Both the position numbers and the translations under genes were made by a program. Under the pieces are notes generated by a model, which saw only the letters and a list, made by a program, of their open reading frames with translations, made no database searches and was not told the origin of the DNA. From positions 1 to 41,837 of the forward strand of contig CAAENA010000074.1 of NCBI GenBank assembly GCA_900757205.1: a DNA stretch of 41,837 nt, written 5' to 3'. This DNA is from an uncultured Collinsella sp. (lineage in GTDB: Bacteria; Actinomycetota; Coriobacteriia; Coriobacteriales; Coriobacteriaceae). Positions 1 to 7,811 of the stretch are shown one piece after another. The number at the start of each line of letters is the position of its first letter. Within the stretch, counting starts at the first letter, position 1.

Positions 1-77
1 CCGAACCCGGAAGCTAAGCCCCATCGCGCCGAGAGTACTGCGGGGCCAGCCCGTGGGAGGCCAGGGCGCCGCTGACC
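1..77 (+). rRNA. rrf: 5S ribosomal RNA, 3' part
   Basis: The window opens inside a 5S rRNA. The conserved CCGAAC(C)CGGAAG(C)TAAGCCC block, the GCGCCGAGAGTACTG segment and the closing GTGGGAGGCCAGGGCGCCGC stretch are in the expected order. The 5' part lies outside the window. The 3' end is placed by analogy with other 5S genes and is uncertain by a few bases. It is followed about 36 bases later by a strong intrinsic terminator, so it is probably the last gene of an rRNA operon. Confidence 0.9.
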
Positions 78-113
78 GGTGGACGGCACCGAGCCGTCGG
101 ATGACTTGAAGAA

Positions 114-142
114 GGGGGAGGCCTCGCGGCCTCCCCCTTTTT
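114..142 (+). terminator. Intrinsic terminator of the rRNA operon
   Basis: A perfect 10-bp GC-rich stem (GGGGGAGGCC / GGCCTCCCCC) with loop TCGC is followed directly by five T. It lies just after the 5S rRNA and before coaE, so it should end the rRNA transcript. Confidence 0.93.
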
Positions 143-210
143 GCGTTATATACAAGCTGTGCCTTATGAATAGGCTCTTCCTTTTGACTCTCTTACTGTT
201 TGGCTGTTTT

Positions 211-241
211 TTGAACTGTCGCTTTGTATTTGCGCGATAAT
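211..241 (+). promoter_or_regulatory. Possible coaE promoter (weak)
   Basis: A TTGAAC hexamer at 211-216 and a GATAAT hexamer at 236-241 lie upstream of coaE in an AT-rich stretch. Their 19-bp spacing is longer than ideal. The preceding terminator means coaE needs its own promoter, but the exact elements are uncertain. Confidence 0.3.
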
Positions 242-269
242 AACTCGCATTGACGTTAGGGAGGGCTTG

Positions 270-911
270 ATGTTTACCGTTTTTGTTTTGGGCAATATTG
301 CTTCGGGTAAATCGACTGCCTGCCGCTATCTCGAATCTCATGGCGCCATGCTTATCGATCTGGATGAGCTTGCCAAATCGCTGTATGTGCCCGGCTCCGA
401 TATCGTCAATGCCCTCGCGGAAGAATTCGGCTGGGACATTCTGGACGGGGAGGGCGACGTTCGCCGCAATGTCCTCGCTGCTCGAGCTTTCGCCTCTCCT
501 GATACAGTTGCGCGGCTCAACGGCATCGTTAATCCGGTTCTCATTGAACAGCTGTCACTGAGGATTCTTGATCCGGTTTGCTGCACGGTTTCGTCCCCCC
601 GTTATCCCTTTGCGGTTGTCGAGGTTTCTGCCCCGACTGGGTTTGAGGATGCTTTTGGTCTGGCTGATGAAATTCTGGTCATCAGTGCTCCTTTGGCAGT
701 TCGTCGCGAGCGTGCCATTCATCGCGGTATGGAGTCCTCTGATTTTGATGCGCGCTCTGCATGCCAACCTGATGAGGCTTTGCTTTGCCATCTCGCTACG
801 ACGGTAATCGATAATGCGGCAGGCGATAATTCGCTCTTTGAACAACTTGACGCATGGCTTGCGCGCCATGGCTTTGAGGATGTAACGGATAAGGAGGAGG
901 CCGATGCCTAA
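270..911 (+). CDS. coaE: Dephospho-CoA kinase
   Basis: Catalyses the last step of coenzyme A synthesis, ATP-dependent phosphorylation of the ribose 3' hydroxyl of dephospho-CoA in the cytoplasm. The 213-residue protein has the Walker A motif GNIASGKST near residues 8-16 and the LIDLDELAK segment where the family has its acid-rich substrate motif. It also has the helical NGIVNPVLIEQL region, an RRERAIHRG lid and a late VIDNAAGDN element. Length is normal (about 200 residues). ATG 270 is chosen over the TTG three bases upstream because GGGAGG ends about five bases before it. The last eight bases overlap the next gene (ATGCCTAA), which suggests translational coupling. Confidence 0.92.
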   Translation: MFTVFVLGNIASGKSTACRYLESHGAMLIDLDELAKSLYVPGSDIVNALAEEFGWDILDGEGDVRRNVLAARAFASPDTVARLNGIVNPVLIEQLSLRILDPVCCTVSSPRYPFAVVEVSAPTGFEDAFGLADEILVISAPLAVRRERAIHRGMESSDFDARSACQPDEALLCHLATTVIDNAAGDNSLFEQLDAWLARHGFEDVTDKEEADA

Positions 912-1485
912 GACACGTTTCTTTACGTGGTATCGCGTGGCGCCACTTGCCGTTGTGTTCGTCTTCGGCCTTATTTCGCTTGTCTACTCGTATGCTCCTG
1001 CCGCCTTCTTTAAGCCCCTATATCCAATTGACTACGAGGCGTACGTAAAGCAATCGAGCATTTCGCACAATCTCGATCCGTATCTGGTGTGCGCCGTCAT
1101 CAAGTCGGAATCAAACTGGGATCCCGAGGCGGAATCAAACCAGGGCGCCCGAGGTCTCATGCAGCTTATGCCCGAAACCGCTGAGGATATGATCGCCAAG
1201 GGCCTTGTCGACGGGGATGAGTATTCTGCCGATAACCTGAATGACCCCGCTACGAATATCGAATTTGGGTGCGCGTACCTTTCGTACCTGCTGACATATT
1301 TCAATGGCTCGACGGATAGCGCTATTGCTGCCTACAATGCCGGAATGGGCAATGTCGATGGGTGGGCGCAGCAAAACACATCGCTCCATAACGCGATTAC
1401 CTTCCCTGAGACGCAAACCTATTTGATTCGTGTCAATAATGCTTGGGTTCGCTATAAGACCCTCTATCCCGACCAGTTCGTATAG
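904..1485 (+). CDS. Membrane-anchored soluble lytic transglycosylase (SLT domain)
   Basis: A peptidoglycan-cleaving lytic transglycosylase that would act outside the membrane. Residues about 10-30 form one hydrophobic segment, an uncleaved anchor or signal. A Slt70/lysozyme-like domain follows: the catalytic Glu is in KSESNWDP, then GARGLMQLMP, then AYNAGMGNV near the end. These are the three hallmark blocks of the SLT family. At 193 residues it is a minimal enzyme without extra wall-binding modules. It overlaps coaE by eight bases and has an AAGGAGGAGG ribosome site inside coaE. Its exact role (cell growth, recycling or machinery assembly) cannot be told from sequence. Confidence 0.9.
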   Translation: MPKTRFFTWYRVAPLAVVFVFGLISLVYSYAPAAFFKPLYPIDYEAYVKQSSISHNLDPYLVCAVIKSESNWDPEAESNQGARGLMQLMPETAEDMIAKGLVDGDEYSADNLNDPATNIEFGCAYLSYLLTYFNGSTDSAIAAYNAGMGNVDGWAQQNTSLHNAITFPETQTYLIRVNNAWVRYKTLYPDQFV

Positions 1486-1536
1486 GACTATGCCTGCCGC
1501 CTGCGTATACTGCAGATGTATGAGTTAGGAGTATCC

Positions 1537-3777
1537 ATGGCGGATTTTGAAGTTGAGCGTGTTGGCGGAGAGCTCAAACGTTTTGGCGTTGAGGGCTCTG
1601 ATGTGCCGTTTAAGGTCGTGTCTCCCTATGAGCCTGCAGGTTCCCAGCCAAAGGCCATTGAGTCGCTTGTGCAGGGCGTGAGGGACGGAGATCGCTATCA
1701 GGTTTTGCTTGGCGTGACCGGTTCGGGCAAGACCTTTACCATGGCTAAGACCATCGAAGCTCTCGGTAAGCCAACGCTGGTCATGGCCCCCAACAAAACC
1801 CTCGCAGCCCAGCTTGCGAGCGAGCTCAAAGAATTCTTTCCCAACAACGCCGTGGTCTACTTCGTCTCGTACTACGACTACTATCAGCCCGAGGCATATG
1901 TACCGCAGAGTGATACGTATATCGAGAAAGACTCCTCGATTAATGAAGAGGTCGAGATGCTGCGCCATCAGGCAACCGCATCGCTGCTTTCTCGACGCGA
2001 TGTGATTGTCGTCGCATCGGTCTCGTGCATCTATGGCATCGGTTCTCCCGAGGACTATGCGGGCTTGGCACCGAACGTCGATAAGAAGGTGCCGCTCGAG
2101 CGCGATGACTTTATCCATGCGCTCATCGACATTCAATATGATCGCAATGACTATGATTTGGCGCGCGGCACGTTCCGCGTGCGCGGTGATGTCGTCGACG
2201 TGTATCCGCCTTATGCCGAGCATCCGTTGCGGTTTGAGTTCTTTGGTGACGAGGTTGAACTGATAGCCGAGATCGATGAGGTCACCGGTGAGATGCTGCG
2301 TGAGTACGAGGCAATTCCCGTGTGGCCGGCCTCCCACTACGTGACCGAGAAGCCAAAGGTCAAGGCGGCCCTGAAATCGATCAGCGAAGAGTGCGAGAAG
2401 CGTGTGGCGGAGCTCAAGGCGACTGACAAGTTGCTCGAGGCGCAACGCCTGCAGCAGCGGACCGATTATGACCTTGAGATGCTCGAGACGATGGGGTTTT
2501 GCAACGGCATCGAGAACTACTCGCGTCATCTGGACGGACGTAAGCCGGGTGAACCGCCGTTTACCTTGATTGACTACTTCCCCAAGGACATGCTTTGCAT
2601 CATCGACGAGAGCCATGTGACGGTGCCGCAGATTCGCGGCATGCACGAAGGTGACCGTTCGCGTAAGGTGACCCTGGTGGAGCATGGTTTTCGCCTGCCC
2701 TCGGCGCTCGACAACCGTCCGCTTCGCTTCGATGAGTTTGAGGCAAGGATTCCGCAGTTCATCTACGTTTCGGCCACGCCGGGTGACTATGAGCTGCGTG
2801 TGAGCCAAAATGACGTTGAACAGATCATTCGTCCGACTGGCCTGCTCGATCCCAAGATCGACGTTCGTCCGGTCCGAGGCCAGATTGACGATCTTGAGGA
2901 CGAGATTCGCGAGCGCGTTGCCCGCAAGGAGCGCGTGCTGGTGACCACGTTGACCAAGCGCATGGCCGAGGACCTGACCGACCATCTGCTCGACGCGGGC
3001 ATTAAGGTCAATTACATGCACTCTGATACGGCGACAATGGACCGTGTCGAGATCTTGCGAACGCTGCGCGAGGGCAAGATCGATGTTCTCGTTGGCATCA
3101 ACCTGCTTCGCGAGGGCTTGGATCTTCCCGAGGTCTCACTGGTGGCAATTCTCGATGCCGATAAGGAAGGCTTCTTGCGCAACCGCCGTTCGCTGATTCA
3201 GACGATTGGCCGTGCGGCCCGTAACGCCGATGGCGAAGTCATCATGTATGCAGACGTTGTGACCGATTCGATGAAAGAGGCCATCGAGGAGACGCAGCGC
3301 CGTCGCGAGATTCAGATGGCATATAACGAAGAACATGGCATTGTGCCCAAGACAGTGCGCAAGGCCATCAACGACATCTCAAGTTTTATTGCCGAGGCCG
3401 AAAAAACTGTGGGCTCCAAGGGACGCTCGAAGGGCGACTCTCTTGGCCATGGCGCATTCTATACGCCCGATGAGCCGGGCGAGGGCGGTGTGCCGGAAAC
3501 GGTGGCGCCCGAGCAGACACTTGCGGAACAGTTGGAAGAACTGCCGCATGACGAGCTTGTGCGGATCGTCGAAACCATGGAAGAGGATATGCGTAACGCT
3601 TCTGCCGCCATGGACTTTGAGGAGGCGGCGCGCCTGCGCGATGCCGTCGTTCAGATTCGGGCGATGCTCGAGGGTGCGTCTGAGGACGAGACGATCGAGC
3701 GCTTACGTTCGCAGGCCCGCAAGGGTTCCACGTTCGCATCGGGCAGAAAACGCCAGGGTGCACGGTTTAAGAAATAG
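1537..3777 (+). CDS. uvrB: Excinuclease ABC subunit B (UvrB)
   Basis: DNA damage-verifying helicase of nucleotide excision repair; it is loaded by UvrA and recruits UvrC. Visible parts are Walker A GVTGSGKT at residues 59-66 and the beta-hairpin YYDYYQPEAYVPQ near 112-124, which clamps DNA. The DESH Walker B box, the helicase motif QTIGRAARN and a C-terminal UVR domain (MDFEEAARLRD) follow. At 746 residues it is slightly longer than typical because of a low-complexity linker before the UVR domain. ATG 1537 is used because TAGGAG ends five bases upstream; an in-frame ATG at 1516 has no ribosome site. No LexA-type box was seen upstream. Confidence 0.97.
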   Translation: MADFEVERVGGELKRFGVEGSDVPFKVVSPYEPAGSQPKAIESLVQGVRDGDRYQVLLGVTGSGKTFTMAKTIEALGKPTLVMAPNKTLAAQLASELKEFFPNNAVVYFVSYYDYYQPEAYVPQSDTYIEKDSSINEEVEMLRHQATASLLSRRDVIVVASVSCIYGIGSPEDYAGLAPNVDKKVPLERDDFIHALIDIQYDRNDYDLARGTFRVRGDVVDVYPPYAEHPLRFEFFGDEVELIAEIDEVTGEMLREYEAIPVWPASHYVTEKPKVKAALKSISEECEKRVAELKATDKLLEAQRLQQRTDYDLEMLETMGFCNGIENYSRHLDGRKPGEPPFTLIDYFPKDMLCIIDESHVTVPQIRGMHEGDRSRKVTLVEHGFRLPSALDNRPLRFDEFEARIPQFIYVSATPGDYELRVSQNDVEQIIRPTGLLDPKIDVRPVRGQIDDLEDEIRERVARKERVLVTTLTKRMAEDLTDHLLDAGIKVNYMHSDTATMDRVEILRTLREGKIDVLVGINLLREGLDLPEVSLVAILDADKEGFLRNRRSLIQTIGRAARNADGEVIMYADVVTDSMKEAIEETQRRREIQMAYNEEHGIVPKTVRKAINDISSFIAEAEKTVGSKGRSKGDSLGHGAFYTPDEPGEGGVPETVAPEQTLAEQLEELPHDELVRIVETMEEDMRNASAAMDFEEAARLRDAVVQIRAMLEGASEDETIERLRSQARKGSTFASGRKRQGARFKK

Positions 3778-3783
3778 CAAACA

Positions 3784-3823
3784 GGTCCCGAGTTCCCTGT
3801 GGAGCTCGGGGCCTATGTCTTTT
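3784..3823 (+). terminator. Probable terminator after uvrB
   Basis: A 9-bp stem GGTCCCGAG / CTCGGGGCC (one G-U pair) at 3784-3792 and 3805-3813 is followed by TATGTCTTTT. It sits between convergent genes. The T tract is interrupted, so efficiency is uncertain. Confidence 0.55.
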
Positions 3824-3842
3824 GCGCGCTGGAATTCGTGCG

Positions 3843-5483
3843 TTAGAGGTCTGCGATCAGGGCTTCGGCACAACGAATGCCGTCGGTGGCCGCGCTCATG
3901 ATGCCGCCGGCATATCCAGCTCCCTCACCGCAAGGGTAGAGACCCGGGGTCGACACGGCATGGCACGTTCGGTCTCGGGTGACAGTGACCGGTGAGCTCG
4001 AACGAGTCTCCACGCCGGTAAGAACGGCATCGGGACGGTCGTAGCCTCGTAGCTTTTTTCCGAGTAGGGGAAGTCCCAGGCGGAGCGACTCGACGATATG
4101 TTGCGGTAGGGCTTCGTCAATTGCCGTCCAGGTCACACCGAGCGGATAGGTGGGCTTTACCTTTCCGGGCGCCTTGCTGGCGCGCCCTGCGAGGAAATCT
4201 CCGACGAGTTGTGCCGGTGCGTTCCAGTTGGAACCGCCCAGGCGATAGGCGGCCGCCTCGCAGGCACGCTGGAGCTCGATGCCGGCGAGCGGGCCATCGT
4301 TGGGAAGGTCCTCAGGCGTGACGTTAACGAGCAGGGCGGCATTTGCGTTGCGTCCGTCGCGGGCATTGAGACTGGCGCCGTTGACGCACAGGTGGCCCTG
4401 CTCGGAAGAGGCGGCAACAACCTGTCCGCCGGGGCACATGCAAAACGAGAACACGCTGCGGCCGTTGGGAAGATGGGCAACAAGTTTGTAGGGGGCCGCC
4501 CCGAGCGCTGGATGTCCCGCCGAGGCTCCATATTGGGCTCGGTCGATGTCGCGTTGCGGATGCTCGATGCGAACGCCCATGGCAAAGGTCTTTTGTGCGA
4601 GGGCCACGTTGTGGTCCTTAAGGAGCTCAAAAATATCGCGAGCAGAATGCCCGCAGGCGAGGATGAGGTGCTTTGTCTCGATTGGCTCGTAAGCGGCGTC
4701 TTGGGACGATTGGACATCAATACCGGTGATGGCGCCAGACGCGTCGATGCGAATGTCGACGAGCTTCGTTCGATAACGGACGACACCTCCGAGCTGCTCG
4801 ATGCGCTGGGATATAGCGGTGACAACCTTGGGAAGGATGTCGGAGCCAATGTGCGGCTTGGCATCCCACAGAATATCGCGGGGTGCACCCGCCTCGACGA
4901 AGGTTTCGAGGATAAGGCGATGGGCGGGATTTTTTGTTCCCGTATTGAGCTTGCCGTCCGAGAAGGTCCCCGCGCCGCCCAGACCAAACTGGATATTGCT
5001 CTCGGGGTCGAGGATGCGCTCCTTTAGAAAGAGGTCGATCGCCTGCGAGCGGCGAAATGCCGGGTCGCCGCGCTCGATAAGCAAGGGCTTAAGACCTGCT
5101 TCGGCGAGCGTGAGCGCAGCGAAAAGGCCGGCGCATCCGGCGCCGACAACGACAGGGCGTTCTTGAGGTGCGTCGGAGACGGGGGAGGGGAATGAAGGCT
5201 CATCGTCTTCTATCGCGCGTACGCGCGAGCGGTCACGCTTGGCAACGCTGTCGACCGCTTCTCGCTCGAGGTGGGGACTAGTCAGCTCAACACGAAAGCT
5301 CAGGATAAAATGGACGTCTCGTTTTTTGCGAGCGTCGATTGACTTGCGGTGGAGCTCGATGGACTTGATCTCGGAGTCCTTGCAACGTAGGACGCGCTTG
5401 GCGACTCGCTTGCCAACAATGAGGCAGGCATTTTCATCGCCGGCTTCATCGAGTGACGCGTTGACTTGGGTGATTTCGATCAT
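3843..5483 (-). CDS. FAD-dependent dehydrogenase of unknown substrate (COG2509-like)
   Basis: A 546-residue flavoprotein. After an N-terminal domain of about 100 residues rich in basic and beta-type sequence, a Rossmann dinucleotide motif VVGAGCAGL appears near residue 110 with the partner acid in LLIERG. The stretch FGLGGAGTFSDGKL is the signature of the uncharacterised COG2509 FAD-dependent dehydrogenases, and PCGEGAGYAGGIMSAA closes the FAD site at the C-terminus. The substrate is not known for the family. The start is the ATG at 5483 because AAGGAGA precedes it by five bases; a longer frame reaching 5606 lacks a ribosome site and would overlap the upstream gene. It follows the BaiN/HI0933 gene on the same strand and may be cotranscribed. 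Confidence 0.82.
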   Translation of the reverse strand: MIEITQVNASLDEAGDENACLIVGKRVAKRVLRCKDSEIKSIELHRKSIDARKKRDVHFILSFRVELTSPHLEREAVDSVAKRDRSRVRAIEDDEPSFPSPVSDAPQERPVVVGAGCAGLFAALTLAEAGLKPLLIERGDPAFRRSQAIDLFLKERILDPESNIQFGLGGAGTFSDGKLNTGTKNPAHRLILETFVEAGAPRDILWDAKPHIGSDILPKVVTAISQRIEQLGGVVRYRTKLVDIRIDASGAITGIDVQSSQDAAYEPIETKHLILACGHSARDIFELLKDHNVALAQKTFAMGVRIEHPQRDIDRAQYGASAGHPALGAAPYKLVAHLPNGRSVFSFCMCPGGQVVAASSEQGHLCVNGASLNARDGRNANAALLVNVTPEDLPNDGPLAGIELQRACEAAAYRLGGSNWNAPAQLVGDFLAGRASKAPGKVKPTYPLGVTWTAIDEALPQHIVESLRLGLPLLGKKLRGYDRPDAVLTGVETRSSSPVTVTRDRTCHAVSTPGLYPCGEGAGYAGGIMSAATDGIRCAEALIADL

Positions 5484-5563
5484 CGAGGTCTCCTTAGAGG
5501 CAAGAAAGAGGCCGTCCGGTATCCCAGACGGCCCGAATGCGTTTTTGATTATAGACTGAGCGG

Positions 5564-6835
5564 CTACAGGCTGCTTGCAGCGCGAATGCCCGAGAGCCAG
5601 GCCCACGCAAGGTTAAAGCCTCCGCAATCGGCGTCGATGTCGAGCGCTTCGCCGCAGACGTAAAGCGGGGCGTCGACAGCGCTGCGCGCGCGTAGACTGG
5701 GTGTTGAGATGCTCTCGACAGATACGCCACCACGCGTGACCTGCGCCGAGCGCTCCTCGGCTGTTCCCTCGACGAGCAACTTAAAGTGCTTGAGGATCGA
5801 GACCAGGTGGATGACATCGTTGGAGCCTGGATGGCGCTGCTCGAACGCCGTGCAGACGACGTGGGAGAGTTGCGGGGCGAGCATGCCGTCGAGCCAACGG
5901 GGATCGCGGGGCGAAAAGCCGCCGAGCAGCTCAACGCGCCGGTTGAGCATATCGAGCAGCTCGTCTTTGGAGAGGTCGGGGAAAACGTCGAGCAGGATCG
6001 TATCGCCGCGCTGGATGCGACGGGAGAGGTTGAAGACAGCGACGCCCGAGATGCCGAAGGCTCGAAACAGTACTTCCCCGTTTTCGTGCCAGAGCTCACT
6101 ATGGTTACGGGTGAGCGTCAAGCGGGCGCGGACGCGCAGACCATCCAACGTCTTGAGTGCCGCCTGATCGCCAACGACCGTTGCCGATACGGGGCAGAGG
6201 ATGGGGCGCAGCGAAGTGAGGGGGAGGCTAAACGTATCGGCGATACCGGTGGGGTTGCCGCCCGTGGCGATAATTACGGCATGTGCCTGCAGGGCCTCGT
6301 TCTTGCGAGGGACATCGGTGAGCGCTTTCCGAAGCGAGCGGAGCTCCGATTTTCGGTCGTCGTGCTTTTTTGCCTTGAGCGCCCGCGCTGGACGGTCTAT
6401 TTGGAGTGCCCAGCCTTCGGAAGCTTTGTGCGCCGAGGCAACGTTGGCTCCGCAGATTAAGGTGATACCTAGGCGGTCGCAAACGTTGAGAAGCGCGTCG
6501 CGCACCGATTCGGCGCGAAGGGAGCGCGGGTACAGCCGGCCTTCCTCGGAGGTTGTCATGATGCCCAGCGAGGAGAAGAAACCCATAAGCTCTTGTTCGG
6601 GCTGGGGGCCCATGACGGATTCGACGAATGCGGGGTGGTTATACCGCTGAGGATCAATCGATTCGTTGGAGAGGTTGCAACGGCCGTTACCGGTCGCAAG
6701 GAGCTTGAGGCCGCAGGCGACATCGCGCTCAACGATGCAGACGCTTTTGCCAGCGCGTGCGGCCGTAATGGCGGCGGCGAGGCCTGAAGCCCCGCCGCCG
6801 ATTACCAAGACGTCATAGAGGGCGCTCGCGTTCAC
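5564..6835 (-). CDS. NAD(P)/FAD-dependent oxidoreductase, HI0933/YhiN (BaiN) family
   Basis: A 423-residue flavoprotein. The N-terminal GGGASGLAAA (residues 13-22) binds the FAD ADP moiety, and KLLATGNGRCNLSN is the family signature. A second glycine cluster, IATGGNPTG, and a C-terminal CGEALDIDADCGGFNLAWAW loop complete the flavin site. Family members are annotated variously as aminoacetone oxidase family or BaiN-like; the substrate here is not predictable. The start is a GTG immediately after the TAA of the upstream gene (TAAGTG), with GAGG inside that gene as a possible ribosome site, so translation is probably coupled to the Mrp-like gene. Confidence 0.85.
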   Translation of the reverse strand: MNASALYDVLVIGGGASGLAAAITAARAGKSVCIVERDVACGLKLLATGNGRCNLSNESIDPQRYNHPAFVESVMGPQPEQELMGFFSSLGIMTTSEEGRLYPRSLRAESVRDALLNVCDRLGITLICGANVASAHKASEGWALQIDRPARALKAKKHDDRKSELRSLRKALTDVPRKNEALQAHAVIIATGGNPTGIADTFSLPLTSLRPILCPVSATVVGDQAALKTLDGLRVRARLTLTRNHSELWHENGEVLFRAFGISGVAVFNLSRRIQRGDTILLDVFPDLSKDELLDMLNRRVELLGGFSPRDPRWLDGMLAPQLSHVVCTAFEQRHPGSNDVIHLVSILKHFKLLVEGTAEERSAQVTRGGVSVESISTPSLRARSAVDAPLYVCGEALDIDADCGGFNLAWAWLSGIRAASSL

Positions 6836-7666
6836 TTAGGCCTCGTCGGTCTCGTGCGGGGTAATAGCCTCGACGGCAGAGACTGCCTTGGGCAACATGC
6901 CATCGGGCAGCGCGGTCTCGACCTCGCCCTTATCGCAGGCCTCGGCGAGTGCCGGATTAATGGGAAGCTGGCCCAAGATGTCGAGGTTATAGCGCTCTGC
7001 GACCTCGGGGAGCTTGCTCTTGCCAAAGACCTCGATCTTCTTGCCGCAGTCAGGGCACTCAATATAGCTCATGTTCTCGACAATGCCCAGAATGGGGACG
7101 TTCATCTTCTCGGCCATGTTGACCGCCTTGGCGACGATCATCGAGACCAGATCCTGCGGGCTCGTGACAATGACGATGCCGTCGACCGGCAGCGACTGGA
7201 AGACGGTGAGCGCGACGTCGCCTGTTCCCGGAGGCATGTCGACCAGTAGGTAGTCGATGGGGCCCCACGAGGTCTCGCTCCAGAACTGCCTAATGGCGCC
7301 TGCGATGACCGGACCGCGCCAAAGGACGGGGTCGGTCTCGTTTTGGAGCAGCAGGTTGGAGCTCATGACCTTGACGCCGTGCTCGGAGATTTCGGGCAGC
7401 ATAAGGTTGCCAAGGGCATGGACGTGGCGTCCACTCATACCGAACATCTTGGGGATAGAGGGACCGGTGATGTCGGCATCGAGGACGCCGACCTTGTGGC
7501 CGTGACGGGCAAGCTCGGTGGCGATGGCACCGGTGACAAATGACTTGCCGACACCGCCCTTGCCGGAAAGCACGGCGATGACGCGCTTGACCTCGGACAG
7601 CGTGTTCTCCTCAAATTGCGACGGCGACGTTTGTCCGCCGGCGGCCTGTGCGTGTTCGCAACCCAT
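6836..7666 (-). CDS. Mrp/NBP35-family iron-sulfur cluster carrier ATPase
   Basis: A cytoplasmic P-loop ATPase that would carry and deliver Fe-S clusters to apoproteins. The deviant Walker A motif SGKGGVGKS lies at residues 34-42, the switch DADITGPSIP follows, and VDMPPGTGD is the Walker B region. Near residue 200 the pair ECPDCG gives the two cysteines that bridge a cluster across the dimer. The N-terminus (MGCEH) has one further cysteine. The start is ATG 7666 with AAGGAG six bases upstream. It is 276 residues, a normal size. It is the first gene of a minus-strand group with the BaiN-like oxidoreductase directly downstream. Confidence 0.9.
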   Translation of the reverse strand: MGCEHAQAAGGQTSPSQFEENTLSEVKRVIAVLSGKGGVGKSFVTGAIATELARHGHKVGVLDADITGPSIPKMFGMSGRHVHALGNLMLPEISEHGVKVMSSNLLLQNETDPVLWRGPVIAGAIRQFWSETSWGPIDYLLVDMPPGTGDVALTVFQSLPVDGIVIVTSPQDLVSMIVAKAVNMAEKMNVPILGIVENMSYIECPDCGKKIEVFGKSKLPEVAERYNLDILGQLPINPALAEACDKGEVETALPDGMLPKAVSAVEAITPHETDEA

Positions 7667-7721
7667 GTATGACTCCTTTGTATATGCTGGGGCCGGGGCC
7701 CCGCGATGTGACACGAGCGTC

Positions 7722-7751
7722 ATTGTACCCTCGTTTGCGAGCGGGAGTCAT
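7722..7751 (-). promoter_or_regulatory. Probable promoter of the mrp operon
   Basis: Read on the minus strand, ATGACT (plus-strand 7746-7751) is followed after 18 bp by TACAAT (7722-7727), a good -10 hexamer. It lies about 55 bp upstream of the Mrp-like gene start. A GC-rich palindrome GGGGCC-CC-GGCCCC (7690-7703) lies between promoter and gene and could fold in the leader. Confidence 0.5.
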
Positions 7752-7811
7752 TTGCGATGCGTTTGGGCCGAGCGTGCTTGCAATACGATGGGCCCAAGCG
7801 AATGGGCGGGC

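Noticed and set aside
3484..3777. UVR domain at the uvrB end as a separate gene
   Set aside because: The frame is continuous with the UvrB core and the domain is a normal part of UvrB.
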